Below, piece by piece: positions 1-8,616 of a stretch of 64,000 nucleotides of DNA (position 1 is the first letter of the stretch; the number at the start of each line of letters is the position of its first letter). The translations under genes and the position numbers were made by a program. A model generated the notes under the pieces. The model had not been told where the DNA came from. It searched no databases and saw only the letters and a program-made list of their open reading frames with translations. The stretch spans positions 11,693-75,692 of the forward strand of contig JADJAE010000049.1 in NCBI GenBank assembly GCA_016704445.1. Reading direction: 5' to 3'. This DNA comes from Deltaproteobacteria bacterium (GTDB lineage: Bacteria > Myxococcota_A > Polyangia > Polyangiales > Ga0077539).

Positions 1-30
1 TCGTTGGGAGGGGTCATCACGTCCGGCCAT
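1..30 (-). CDS. possible 5' end of a gene leaving the left edge
   Basis: An ATG on the minus strand at 28-30 opens a frame without stops that runs off the window after ten codons (reads MAGRDDPSQR). There is no clear ribosome binding site, and too little is visible to name a product. It would be transcribed in the same direction as the lipoprotein gene at 98-670. It may be chance. Confidence 0.25.
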   Translation of the reverse strand, partial: MAGRDDPSQR

Positions 31-97
31 GTCGCTCGCGCGGGGGGCAAACTAGCACCCGCGAGAGCGGCCCCACAATCGGGAATGCCGCGGCTGC

Positions 98-670
98 TCA
101 CATCCCGCTGACGATGCGGATGGTGTCGCCCTCGCGCTCGAGCTCCAGGCGGTTGTCGGCCACGCGTCGGAACCACACGTCCTCGCCCTGCTGAGAGCGC
201 TCGGAGCCGCGCACCGGGTCGATGGTGAGGTGGGGCGTGGGGCGGGCCGGGCCGGGTCGGACCCGCTCGGGCTCGACCTCCGCCGGGCGACGGAGCGTGT
301 AGCTCCCCGTATAGGTGAACTCGACGTTGAGTCGGCGCGTGTCGGACTCCGAGACGCCGATGCGTCGGTACCGGATCTCGTAGCGCACCTCGTTGACCTC
401 GTCGGCCCAGGCGGTGAGCAGGCGCTGGAGGCCGTCGAGGCCGTAGTCGTCGGAGCCGTCGGGGGTGCCGCCGTCCTCGAAGTAGCGGGGCGAGGCCATC
501 GCGATGAGGGCGCGGGCGTCGCGGGTCTCCACGGCGCGGCGGTAGCGCTCGCAGAACGCGATGATGTCACGGTTTTCAGACGTGTCGGGCACGTCGGTGT
601 TGGGGATGCGCGACGACGCGCAGCCGAGGCCTAGGGAGAGCAACAATCCGGAGAGCAGGGGTCGACGCAT
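98..670 (-). CDS. small lipoprotein, NTF2/SnoaL-like
   Basis: A 190-residue protein with a short hydrophobic leader and a lipobox ending in Cys17 (LSLGLGC), so probably a lipid-anchored envelope protein. The body begins with a helix containing FCERYRRAVETRDARALIA, followed by YFED and several beta-rich stretches ending VWFRRVADNRLELER. That pattern (helical cone, then a curved sheet, about 130 residues) resembles the NTF2/SnoaL fold often found in secreted proteins of unknown role. The fold call is by eye. The start was placed at the ATG at 670 because the signal peptide begins there; longer upstream reading has no signal sequence. It stands alone, with about 140 bases to the divergent small gene at 810. 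Confidence 0.75.
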   Translation of the reverse strand: MRRPLLSGLLLSLGLGCASSRIPNTDVPDTSENRDIIAFCERYRRAVETRDARALIAMASPRYFEDGGTPDGSDDYGLDGLQRLLTAWADEVNEVRYEIRYRRIGVSESDTRRLNVEFTYTGSYTLRRPAEVEPERVRPGPARPTPHLTIDPVRGSERSQQGEDVWFRRVADNRLELEREGDTIRIVSGM

Positions 671-809
671 GCGATGAGCCTCGTGATGCAACGCCATCGG
701 CGGGCGCGGATATTCCTCGCGACCGCCCGCGGAGACAAGCGCTCGGTGAGGAGTTCTTGCATGAGCGGGGGTCGGCGGGGCATAGCAGCCCCAGAAGAGC
801 CGCCGCCGC

Positions 810-1046
810 ATGGACACGCACGACCCAAGACAGACCCGCAAGAGCCGCCGCATCGAGGAGGCCGTACTCGAGGTAGACGGCGTGGTGGGGGTCCGCATCT
901 GGGAGCTCTCCGACCGGGTGGAGGTGGGCATCCGGGTGGCGCCCATCGACGCGGCGCCGGATGTCCTTCAGCGGGTGAGGGAGCTCATCGAGGCCATGCG
1001 CGAGGGCGACGAGCGCTGGGAGATCGGGCTCCTCACGGAGCCCTGA
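810..1046 (+). CDS. small acidic protein of unknown function
   Basis: A 78-residue protein with no signal peptide. It reads as strand (EAVLEVDGVVGVRIWEL), strand (DRVEVGIRVAPID), helix (PDVLQRVRELIEAMREGDE), then a final strand ending GLLTEP. This beta-beta-alpha-beta order, plus codon use like its neighbours, supports a real gene. It recalls small ferredoxin-like or HMA-like folds but lacks a CxxC metal site. It ends four bases before the stop of the convergent ammonium transporter gene, a spacing that also argues for a real coding end. Function unknown. Confidence 0.55.
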   Translation: MDTHDPRQTRKSRRIEEAVLEVDGVVGVRIWELSDRVEVGIRVAPIDAAPDVLQRVRELIEAMREGDERWEIGLLTEP

Positions 1047-1050
1047 GCGA

Positions 1051-2349
1051 TCACATCACGTAGCCCGACTCGCCGTGCTGCGAGGCGTCGAGGCCTTCGA
1101 GCTCGTCGTCCTTGGCGGCGCGCAGGCCCATGGTGCGGTCGATCACCTTGAGCAGCCCGTAGGTCAGCAGCGCCGAGTAGGCGCCCACGACCACGATCCC
1201 GAGGAGCTGCTTGCCGAGCTGCGCGGGGTTGCCTGCGAGCAGTCCGTCGGCGCCTGCGGGGTTGAGGGCCTTCTGCGCGAAGACCCCGGTGAGCAGCGCG
1301 CCGAGGATGCCTCCGACGCCGTGCACCCCGAAGGCGTCGAGGGAGTCGTCGTAGTGCCAGCGCTCCTTGAGCTGCACGGCGCCGTAGCAGGCAGCGCCCG
1401 AGGCGGCGCCGATGAGGAGCGAGGCCGCGGGGGAGACGTAGCCCGCCGCGGGGGTGATGGCGACGAGGCCCGCGACGAGGCCCGACACGAAGCCCAGCAT
1501 GGTGGGCTTGCCGCGGTGCCACCACTCGACGAGCACCCACGCCAGGGCCGCGCTGGCGGCGGAGACGTGGGTGGTCACGAAGGCCAGGGCCGCGACGGCG
1601 TTGGCGCTGAGGGCGCTGCCGGCGTTGAAGCCGAACCAGCCGAACCACAGCAGGCCGCCGCCGATGACGGTCATGGTGAGGTTGTGCGGCGGGTGCTTCT
1701 CCCGGGGGTATCCGCGGCGCTTGCCGATGACCAGCGCGCACACCAGGGCGGCGATGCCGGCGGTGAGGTGGACGACGGTTCCGCCGGCGAAGTCGAGCAC
1801 GCCGAGGCGGAGGAGCCAGCCGCCGTCGGCCCAGGTCCAGTGGGCGACCGGGTCGTAGACGAGGGTGGTCCAGGCGAGGGCGAAGACCACGTAGGGGGCG
1901 AAGCGCATCCGCTCGACGAAGGCGCCCGCGATGAGCGCCGGGGTGATGATCGCGAACTTCATCTGGAAGGCCATGAAGGCCAGGGCGGGGACGGTGCCTC
2001 GGAGGGCGCCCACCATCCCTCGGAGGCCCACGAAGTCGAAGCCGCCGATGAGGCCGGCGTGGGAGCGGCCGAAGGCGAGCGAGTAGCCGATGAGCACCCA
2101 CTGCACCGTGATGATCGCCAGCGCGAAGTGCACGAACATGAAGGTCGAGAGCACGTTGCGCTTGCGCACCATGCCGCCGTAGAAGAGCGCGAGACCGGGG
2201 GTCATCAGCAGCACGAAGGCCGACGAGACCAGCAGCCAGGCGGTGTCGCCGGTGTCGATGGCGGCCGGAGGATCGGCGCGCGCTACCGATGGGAGGAGGA
2301 GAGACGCGGCGAGCGCCGCGAGGGAGAGCCACGAGGTCCGACGAGCCAT
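1051..2349 (-). CDS. amt: ammonium transporter Amt
   Basis: A 432-residue inner-membrane channel for ammonium/ammonia. A cleavable leader ends near SVARA, followed by about eleven hydrophobic helices. Family signatures are present: GLALFYGGMVRKRNVLSTFM early, then DFAGGTVVHLTAG with the first pore histidine, and DAFGVHGVGG with the second pore histidine. The length matches AmtB. A glnK gene, often next to amtB, is not seen on either side, so regulation by a PII protein must be encoded elsewhere if it exists. The ATG at 2349 starts the signal peptide; a TTG four codons further upstream (2361) is possible but less likely. The annotation as Amt is firm. Confidence 0.95.
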   Translation of the reverse strand: MARRTSWLSLAALAASLLLPSVARADPPAAIDTGDTAWLLVSSAFVLLMTPGLALFYGGMVRKRNVLSTFMFVHFALAIITVQWVLIGYSLAFGRSHAGLIGGFDFVGLRGMVGALRGTVPALAFMAFQMKFAIITPALIAGAFVERMRFAPYVVFALAWTTLVYDPVAHWTWADGGWLLRLGVLDFAGGTVVHLTAGIAALVCALVIGKRRGYPREKHPPHNLTMTVIGGGLLWFGWFGFNAGSALSANAVAALAFVTTHVSAASAALAWVLVEWWHRGKPTMLGFVSGLVAGLVAITPAAGYVSPAASLLIGAASGAACYGAVQLKERWHYDDSLDAFGVHGVGGILGALLTGVFAQKALNPAGADGLLAGNPAQLGKQLLGIVVVGAYSALLTYGLLKVIDRTMGLRAAKDDELEGLDASQHGESGYVM

Positions 2350-2428
2350 ATAGCCCGGCAAAGGATCATGGCCCCGAGCGAGGCCGCGTAAGCGCTGTGT
2401 AAACTCGGGAGGGGGGAGGAGAGCGCGA

Positions 2429-3478
2429 TCAGATCGCGACGATGCGGGTCTGGATGCGGGTGCGGTCGGAGACCCCGAGGCCCATGGTGCCGGCCACGTC
2501 GATGTAGCGGGGCGGCAGGCCGCGGGCCTCGAGGGTGCCCATGCGGTGCGCCACGCGGAGCTGGTCGACGATGTCGGCGCCGACGCGGTCGAGGGCCACC
2601 GGGTCGGTGCTGGCGAGCACGCACTCGAGCGCCACGCGGTGCTCGGGGTTGTCCCTCGGGCCGCCGTGATAGACGGCCTTGAAGCCGTCCATGATGTGCA
2701 GCCGCATGCGCGACTTGATGGCGTCGTGGTTGTAGAGCTCGGCGATCTGCGGCGAGCAGAGGTGGCGGTGGAAGGCCTCGGGGTTCTTGATCGACCCGTG
2801 GGTCATGTTCTTGAGGGCGCCGGTGAAGCCGCAGAGGCTGTGGTCCTTGATGAGGGGCACGCCGATGACCGCCGTGGCGTCGATGAGGGCCCTCGCGTAC
2901 TGGGTGCGGCCCGACGCGACGCGGGTCTCCGGCGCGAGCGCGGTGCCGTTGTGCGAGACCATGCGGACGCCCGAGGGCAAGCCGCGGGTGCTCACGCGGG
3001 TGCTGCGCAGGAAGCTGTCCCACTGGTCATAGACGACGATGTTCGCGGTCGGTACGCCCGCCGCGACGAGGCCCTCGGCGATGGCCTCGACGACCTCCTT
3101 GTTGGAGGCCATGTTGCGCAGCCCGAGGCCGTTGACCTTGATGGCCACCCGGTCGGTCGGGTGGATGAAGGCCCGCCACGCACTGGCGAGATCGGCGCGC
3201 CCGGAGAGCTCGATCACGGCGCGGTTGACCATGGCGCGGGCGTCTTCGGGCTTGGGGAAGAGGCCGCCCGGGCGCAGCGAGCCGGGCTTGTTGACCCGCA
3301 CGATCTGGCCAGGGCGAGAGAGCGGAGTGAAGCCCGCCGGGCGCGTCGCGGCGAAGTCCACCGCGGGCGCGGTGGCGGGGGTGCGGCGCTGGGCTTCGGC
3401 GTCCTGGGTGACCGCTACGGCGGCGGTGCCTGCGGCGACGGTGGTGAGGAAGTGTCGACGGTCGAGGTCCTGGCTCAT
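2429..3478 (-). CDS. Tat-exported DUF362 domain protein
   Basis: A 349-residue protein. The N-terminus carries a twin-arginine signal (DRRHFLTTVAAGTAAVAV, then an Ala-rich cleavage region), so it is probably folded before export. The body matches the DUF362 family as I know it: IKVNGLGLRNMASNKEVVEA, later VIGVPLIKDHSLCGFTGALK and HIMDGFKAVYHGGP. It lacks the CxxCxxC ferredoxin clusters fused to some DUF362 members. The biochemical role of exported DUF362 proteins is not established. The start at 3478 was chosen because the Tat signal begins two residues later; the open frame extends upstream but is not protein-like. It is divergent from the thymidylate kinase gene. Confidence 0.85.
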   Translation of the reverse strand: MSQDLDRRHFLTTVAAGTAAVAVTQDAEAQRRTPATAPAVDFAATRPAGFTPLSRPGQIVRVNKPGSLRPGGLFPKPEDARAMVNRAVIELSGRADLASAWRAFIHPTDRVAIKVNGLGLRNMASNKEVVEAIAEGLVAAGVPTANIVVYDQWDSFLRSTRVSTRGLPSGVRMVSHNGTALAPETRVASGRTQYARALIDATAVIGVPLIKDHSLCGFTGALKNMTHGSIKNPEAFHRHLCSPQIAELYNHDAIKSRMRLHIMDGFKAVYHGGPRDNPEHRVALECVLASTDPVALDRVGADIVDQLRVAHRMGTLEARGLPPRYIDVAGTMGLGVSDRTRIQTRIVAI

Positions 3479-3634
3479 GGTGCTGCTCCGTAAGGTCGTG
3501 GGTCCAAATGGCACTACCACGCGGCTTCCATGAGCGACAATTCCGCCCCTCGGCCCCCCGCAGGGCCGGCGGCGCGGTCGGCGCTTGCCAGAGCTTTGCC
3601 CATCGGCGCCGGAGCGCGGCATGATCTGCGCCCA

Positions 3635-4282
3635 ATGATCGAAGGGCACTTCATCGCCATCGAAGGCATCGACGGGGCCGGGACCACCACCCAGGCCTCA
3701 CTCCTCGCTGCCGCGCTGCGCAAGCGGGGCCTCCCCGTGCGCACCACCCACGAGCCCACCGACGGCCCGGTCGGGGCGCTGATCCGCCAGGTGATCAACG
3801 GCCGCGTGGTGGTGAACGGCCCCGCGGGGTCGAGCTCGCTCGGCTGGTCGACGCTGGCGCTGCTCTTCGCCGCCGACCGCCTCGACCACCTCCAGGCGGA
3901 GGTCATCCCCAACCTCATGGACGGCGTGACGGTGATCACCGACCGCTACGACGCCTCCAGCATCGCCTACCAGGGCGTGGTGAGCGGCGACGCCGGGGTC
4001 GCCGAGTGGATTCGCACCATCAACCGCCGCGCCCGCCGCCCCGACCTGACGATCATCCTCGACGTCTCGCCGGAGACCGCCACCGAGCGTCGGCGCCACC
4101 GCGGCAACGTGCCCGACCTCTTCGAGGAGGAGGACCTCCAGCGCCGCCTCGCCCGCTTCTACGACACCATCGAGCAGTTTCTCCCGGGCGACCGGGTGAT
4201 CCACCTCGACGGCAACGCCGACGCCGAGACGGTGCATTCGGGCGTGCTCGCCGCCGTGGAGGCGCTCCGTGCGGAGGGCTGA
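3635..4282 (+). CDS. tmk: thymidylate kinase (dTMP kinase)
   Basis: A 215-residue cytoplasmic enzyme that phosphorylates dTMP to dTDP for DNA synthesis. Seen: an N-terminal P-loop region (EGIDGAGTTTQ, residues 10-20), THEPTDGPVG for substrate binding, a DRYDASSIAYQG block that matches the usual DR(Y/H) plus SSxAYQG, and TIILDVSPETATERRRHRG before the lid. Odd: the P-loop lysine expected after GAG is a threonine here (residue 17). The start was set at the ATG giving MIEGHFIAIEG, the normal family start; the longer upstream reading is Pro/Ala rich and not conserved in style. The 3' end overlaps the next gene by 14 bases, suggesting coupled translation. Confidence 0.9.
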   Translation: MIEGHFIAIEGIDGAGTTTQASLLAAALRKRGLPVRTTHEPTDGPVGALIRQVINGRVVVNGPAGSSSLGWSTLALLFAADRLDHLQAEVIPNLMDGVTVITDRYDASSIAYQGVVSGDAGVAEWIRTINRRARRPDLTIILDVSPETATERRRHRGNVPDLFEEEDLQRRLARFYDTIEQFLPGDRVIHLDGNADAETVHSGVLAAVEALRAEG

Positions 4283-4763
4283 ACTCCTCGCGCTGCTCGC
4301 GCTCTCGGGGTGCGCGACGCGCCGCGTGGCGGACGTCTCCCCCGACGAGGTCAACTGGTCGGAGGCCACGCGCGTCCCTACGGCGCCCACCCCGTCGCCC
4401 GTCGACGACGGCTCGCCCGCGGTGCTCACCCGGCAGGTGCTGGTCGACGCCGCGGCCCGAGGCATGGGTCACTTCCTCTCGCAGGTCGACGTGTCCCCGG
4501 TGGTCGAGGGAGGGCGCTTCGTGGGCTTCCGTCTCAACAGCGCGCTCTACCTCCGTCGCTGGCGCCGAGCGGGCGCCGACCTGCTGCCGGGCGACGTGAT
4601 CCTCCGCGTCAACGGTCAGCCCATCGACCGCCCGGAGCGAGCCGTCGGCTGCCTCGCCGCGCTGCGCGAAGCCACGGAGCTTCGTGTCGACCTGCTGCGC
4701 CGCGGTCAGCCCGTCTCGGTGCGGGTGGAGGTCGCGGCGGCGGAGGTCAGATCCGCTCCGTGA
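4269..4763 (+). CDS. lipoprotein with PDZ-like domain
   Basis: A 164-residue protein starting at GTG and overlapping the end of tmk. The leader MRRAELLALLALSGC ends in a lipobox cysteine (Cys15), so it is probably lipid-anchored. Residues from about 50 on contain QVDVSPVVEGGRFVGFRLNS, then LLPGDVILRVNGQPIDRPER, the classic PDZ pattern, close to the C-terminal PDZ domain of GspC-type secretion proteins. No other type II secretion gene is nearby, so a role as a substrate-binding or scaffold lipoprotein is all that can be said. Its 3' end overlaps the convergent SpoA gene by 17 bases. Confidence 0.8.
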   Translation: MRRAELLALLALSGCATRRVADVSPDEVNWSEATRVPTAPTPSPVDDGSPAVLTRQVLVDAAARGMGHFLSQVDVSPVVEGGRFVGFRLNSALYLRRWRRAGADLLPGDVILRVNGQPIDRPERAVGCLAALREATELRVDLLRRGQPVSVRVEVAAAEVRSAP

Positions 4764-5841
4764 TGCGCACCCCTACCTGACCCTCGACGTCGACGAGCTC
4801 GCCGTGCGCCACCACGCGGCCGCCCGCGCGCACCACCACGGCCTCGCCGATGCGCTGCGGAAACTCCACCACCGCGCCGACGCCCCAGGAGGCGAGGGTC
4901 TCCAGCGAGGCCGACTGCGCCGCGATCTCGACGGTGACCTCGACGCGTAGCTCTCGGAGGACTTCGGTGGACTCGTTCATGGCGTGGCTCCAGGGGGCTC
5001 GCAGCGGGGCGGTGACGGTGACACGAGAGGCGTCCGTGAGCGTGGCGTCGAGGCGCAGCGGGGGTGTGGCGCCGAGGCAGAGGGTGACGTCGCCGGAGAG
5101 CCCGGCGGACGAGGCCCGGAGGCCGTCGAGCATCAGCCGGTCACCGACCTCGAGGGAGGCGACCGCCCCGGCCGGGAGCCACGCGCGCCCGGCCACGCAG
5201 CGCACCGGGACGGACACCTCGGCGAAGCGCGAGAGCTCCGGCGGAGGCGGGCGAGGAGCGGGGCGGAGCGAGTCGGCGGCGAGCACCAGGGTGACGGTCC
5301 CGGAGAGGGTCTTACCGGAGAGGGTAAAGTCCCAGGCGACGAGGGAGGCCGCGTCGAGGGCATCGAGGGCGTCGAGGGGGTGGTCGGTGATCGCCCTCAG
5401 GGTGGGCGGCGCGGACGGGGCGCAGAGGGTGACGGCGACGCGGGCGGCCAGGGCCGAGAGCGCCCCCTCGGCGAGGTCGGAGAGCGGGGCGGAGGGAGAG
5501 CGCAGCGCCTCCGGGCCGAGGGCTCGGGACACCAGGTGGAAGGCCAGGTCGCGGGGCAGGGCGACGAGGAAGGTTCCCAGCGAGGGGTGAGACCAGACGG
5601 CGACGACGGCGGGGTCGAGGGCCCACACGGCGCGTAGCGAGTCGGGGGTGACCGGGCGGGGCGCAGCGGGGCGGGCGCGCACCGGGGATCCGAGCAGCGC
5701 GCCCCAGCGGTCGTCGAGCAGGGGATCGGGCAGCGGAGGCGAGGAGGCGAGGGCGGCGCTCACCTGGCGGGTGAAGAGCGCGGCGGCCCGGTCGACGCGG
5801 GGGAGGGCGGAGAAGGGAAAGTGTGCGGGTGCTCGCGACAC
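4747..5841 (-). CDS. SpoA-domain protein, SctQ/FliM-like
   Basis: A 364-residue cytoplasmic protein. The last about 80 residues read VLRELRVEVTVEIAAQSASL, then WGVGAVVEFPQRIGEAVVVR, GGRVVAHGELVDVEG and VGVRITERI. This is the pattern of the SpoA (FliN/SctQ C-terminal) domain that builds the cytoplasmic ring of flagellar and type III secretion machines. A second, weaker SpoA-like stretch lies around residues 215-285 (SVPVRCVAGRAWLPAGAVAS, LEVGDRLMLDGL), and the N-terminal part resembles SctQ/FliM in layout. No other flagellar or type III gene is in the window, so it is a solitary copy here. The start is a GTG at 5841; the region upstream is shared with the leader of the divergent kinase gene. 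Confidence 0.75.
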   Translation of the reverse strand: MSRAPAHFPFSALPRVDRAAALFTRQVSAALASSPPLPDPLLDDRWGALLGSPVRARPAAPRPVTPDSLRAVWALDPAVVAVWSHPSLGTFLVALPRDLAFHLVSRALGPEALRSPSAPLSDLAEGALSALAARVAVTLCAPSAPPTLRAITDHPLDALDALDAASLVAWDFTLSGKTLSGTVTLVLAADSLRPAPRPPPPELSRFAEVSVPVRCVAGRAWLPAGAVASLEVGDRLMLDGLRASSAGLSGDVTLCLGATPPLRLDATLTDASRVTVTAPLRAPWSHAMNESTEVLRELRVEVTVEIAAQSASLETLASWGVGAVVEFPQRIGEAVVVRAGGRVVAHGELVDVEGQVGVRITERI

Positions 5842-5947
5842 GGTGGGCAGTGCGGCGATGGAGCAACGGGGCGCGGGCCGGGGTCAAGCGAGAGGGCGCG
5901 CCGGGAGTTGTTGCCGTTGGGGCGGGAGTCGGGTCAATCTCCGATCC

Positions 5948-7186
5948 GTGGCGAAGCCGGATCCGTACGTTGGCAAGGAAATCCTGGCCGGGCAGTTCAA
6001 GGTGCTCGAGCGCATCGGGGCTGGCGGCATGGGCTCGGTCTACAAGGCCCACCAGCCTTCGATGGACCGTCTGGTCGCGGTGAAGATCCTCCACTCGAAG
6101 TTCACCAGCCGGAAGGACCTCGCGTCGCGCTTTCGCCGGGAGGCTCGCGCGATGAGCCACCTCACGCACCCCAACACGGCGAAGGTCTACCTGTTCGGTC
6201 AGCTCGAGGACAACGCCTGCTACATCGTCATGGAGCACCTGGAGGGTCGCAACCTCGGGCAGCTCGTGCGGCAGGAGGGCCCGATGGCCGCGGGTCGCGC
6301 GATCGCGGTGCTCATCCAGGCATGCGGCGCGCTGGAGGAGGCCCACCAGAAGGGGATCATCCACCGTGACCTGAAGCCCGAGAACATCTTCCTCTGCAAG
6401 CAGGGTGGCATCGAGGACTACGTCAAGGTGCTCGACTTCGGCCTCGCGAAGGTCACCGAGCGCGAGATCGCGCCGGGCTCCCTCATCCTCACCCAGGAGG
6501 GCATGGTCTTCGGGACGCCGGAGTTCATGTCCCCGGAGCAGGCGCAGGGCAAGGCGCTCGACCCGCGCTCGGACGTCTACTCGCTGGCGGTGATCCTCTA
6601 TGAGCTCGTCACGACGAAGCTGCCCTTCGAGGCGCGTTCGCCGATGGAGTTCATCACCCTGCACGTGCAGGCGCAGCCCATCCCGGTGTCCGAGCGCGCG
6701 CCGGACATCACGTTTCCGCCGGGCTTCGACGAGGTGATCCTCAAGGCGATGGCGAAGAACCCGGACGACCGCTACCAGTCGGCCGCGGAGTTCGCCGCCG
6801 CGCTCGGCTCGCTCGTCGCCGACGACCCCGCCGTGCAGCAGGCGATGAGCGCGATTCCCGACAACGTGGCCTTCGCGCAGACCCAGCCGTCGCAGCACTC
6901 GCTCAGGCCCGATCGTTCGCTGCCGCCGCAGGGCTCTCCGTCGCCCAACAACTCGCCCAACCCCACTTCCAAGCACTCGCCGCAGTTTCCGGCTCCGGCC
7001 CCGGTGCCCGCCCCGACCGTCCCCTTCCGCACGCCCGCGGTCGTCCCCCAGGACGCGCCGAAGTCGGGGCGCACCACCGTCGACGAGCGTCCGCGGCGCG
7101 GTGGCCTGCCGGTCGCCGCGCTCATCGGCGTGGGCGTCGCCATCGGCGTCGCCATCACGCTCTTCTACCTGTTGCTGATTCGCTGA
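5948..7186 (+). CDS. eukaryotic-type Ser/Thr protein kinase, membrane-anchored
   Basis: A 412-residue protein. The kinase domain spans residues 17 to about 290: glycine loop RIGAGGMGSVYKA, invariant lysine in VAVKIL (Lys46), catalytic loop IIHRDLKPENIFL, magnesium loop VLDFGLAKV, activation segment ending FGTPEFMSPEQAQG, and DPRSDVYSLAVILYEL. All catalytic residues are intact. A Pro/Ser/Ala-rich linker follows, and a single transmembrane helix ends the protein (AALIGVGVAIGVAITLFY), so the kinase faces the cytoplasm. No extracellular sensor domain follows. The GTG at 5948 is chosen because VAKPDPYVGKEI begins the usual pre-kinase segment. It converges on the metacaspase gene, whose stop lies five bases beyond its own. 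Confidence 0.92.
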   Translation: MAKPDPYVGKEILAGQFKVLERIGAGGMGSVYKAHQPSMDRLVAVKILHSKFTSRKDLASRFRREARAMSHLTHPNTAKVYLFGQLEDNACYIVMEHLEGRNLGQLVRQEGPMAAGRAIAVLIQACGALEEAHQKGIIHRDLKPENIFLCKQGGIEDYVKVLDFGLAKVTEREIAPGSLILTQEGMVFGTPEFMSPEQAQGKALDPRSDVYSLAVILYELVTTKLPFEARSPMEFITLHVQAQPIPVSERAPDITFPPGFDEVILKAMAKNPDDRYQSAAEFAAALGSLVADDPAVQQAMSAIPDNVAFAQTQPSQHSLRPDRSLPPQGSPSPNNSPNPTSKHSPQFPAPAPVPAPTVPFRTPAVVPQDAPKSGRTTVDERPRRGGLPVAALIGVGVAIGVAITLFYLLLIR

Positions 7187-7191
7187 GCGGG

Positions 7192-8596
7192 TCAGTCGGC
7201 GGAGGCGCCGCACGAACGGGCACTGCCGCGCCCCGGCGCCCATCTCGAAGCCGCAGTACGCGCAGCGCGTCGCGGCCGTCGGCTGAGGTCGTTGCGCGGC
7301 CGGAGCCGTCGGTCGCTGCGCTGAAGGCGCCTGCGAGGGCGCCGGGACCGCTCGCTGCGCCGGGGCGGGCCGGGGCGCGTTCAGTGCCGCGAGGCCCGCG
7401 GTGTTGCCCATCGCGGCGTACATCGCGCGCAGGTACTCCCTCGCCCCCGCGTGCGTGGGCACCGCCGTCAGCAGCTTCTCCGCCGCTCCGACCGCGCGCC
7501 GCTCGTCGCCCAGCTTCACCCGATAGAGGCTCACCAGGTGCTCGTAGGTCCGCACCTTCTCCTCGTCGGAGCGCACCCGTTGGCCCCGCTCCTCCAGCGC
7601 GCTCGCGGCCTCCTCCCAGCGACCCGACGCCTCCGCCTGGCCGATGCGCCGGTCGAGCGCGCTCACGTCCACCACCTGCACCGGCACCGCCGCCTGCGCC
7701 GGGCCCCTTCCGCCGAACACCGGGGCGCCCAGCAGGCTGCTCGGCCCGTAGATCTCCGGCGTCTGGTCGAAGCCTCCGCGCTTCACCTCGCGCTTCGTAC
7801 GATCGAAGACCTCGGCCCAGGTGGAGTCCGGCCGGTCGTTCACCGACTTCAGCAGCGCGTGGGTGAACGCCCCCGCCGAGCGCCCGTTGAAGCTCGCGTC
7901 GGCCGCCGTCTCGTCGTCCCGGCAGGCGCCCAGGGTCAGCGTGTCGACCACCGCCGACGACGCCGCCGAGGGGCGCCTCCCTCGCGCCGCCTTCGCTCCG
8001 CCCTCCATCGAGCGACGGCCCGCCATGGAGGCGCGGAGGTCGAGGTTCTTCGGGCGGGGCAGGTACTTGCCGAGCACGTCGGTGACGCCCTCGCTGTAGC
8101 CGGTGGTGGCGAGCGGCCGACGCATGGCGCGGCGAGCGGCCTGCGCGGCGCGGCCGGCGTCGTTCAGGGTTCCGGAGTGGCAGGTGTCCCAGAGGGAGAC
8201 CAGCGAGGCGCCCTGCGGGAGTCGAACGATGTGCTGGGCGATCTCGTCATCGATGAGGAGGGTGCCCTCCCAGTCGTGGTCGTGCGCGATGAGCACCTCG
8301 TCTTCCTGATCGTCCTCGTCGCCGCTGACGTCGGGGATGTGGCTCCCGTGCGAGCTGGTGAAGAGCACGAGCTGGTCTCCCGGTCGCGCGCTGCCCACCA
8401 GCCAGTCGAGGCCGTCGAGGAAGGCCGCCCGGGTGGCCTGGGCGTCGAGCAGCACGCGGATGTCGCTGCTGCCGAAGCCGTAGGCGCCGTGCAGCAGCTC
8501 GGCGACGTTGCGGGCGTCGTTGACGCAGCCGTTGAGCGGCGGCGCGTCGCGGTCGCGGAAGCGGTTGATCCCGATGCAGAGGGCGCGTCGTGTCAT
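7192..8596 (-). CDS. metacaspase-like protease with TPR and zinc ribbon (frameshifted near 7213)
   Basis: Peptidase C14/metacaspase family. Residues 1-250 form the caspase domain: MTRRALCIGINRFRD, then the histidine site TSSHGSHIPD (His83) followed by an acidic GDEDDQEDE metacaspase loop, and the cysteine site SLWDTCHSGT (Cys139). A helical TPR-like section (EASGRWEEAASALEERGQR) and a Pro/Ala linker follow. The last residues read CAYCGFEMGAGARQCPF, and then the frame goes wrong. Removing one base near 7213 restores CPFCGASAD and a stop at 7192-7194, completing a four-cysteine zinc ribbon five bases from the convergent kinase. Without that repair the frame runs on for kilobases antisense to the kinase. 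Repaired length is 467 residues. No signal peptide, so it is cytoplasmic. Confidence 0.85.
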
Positions 8597-8616
8597 AGGC
8601 TTGCGATGCTCTCCGA

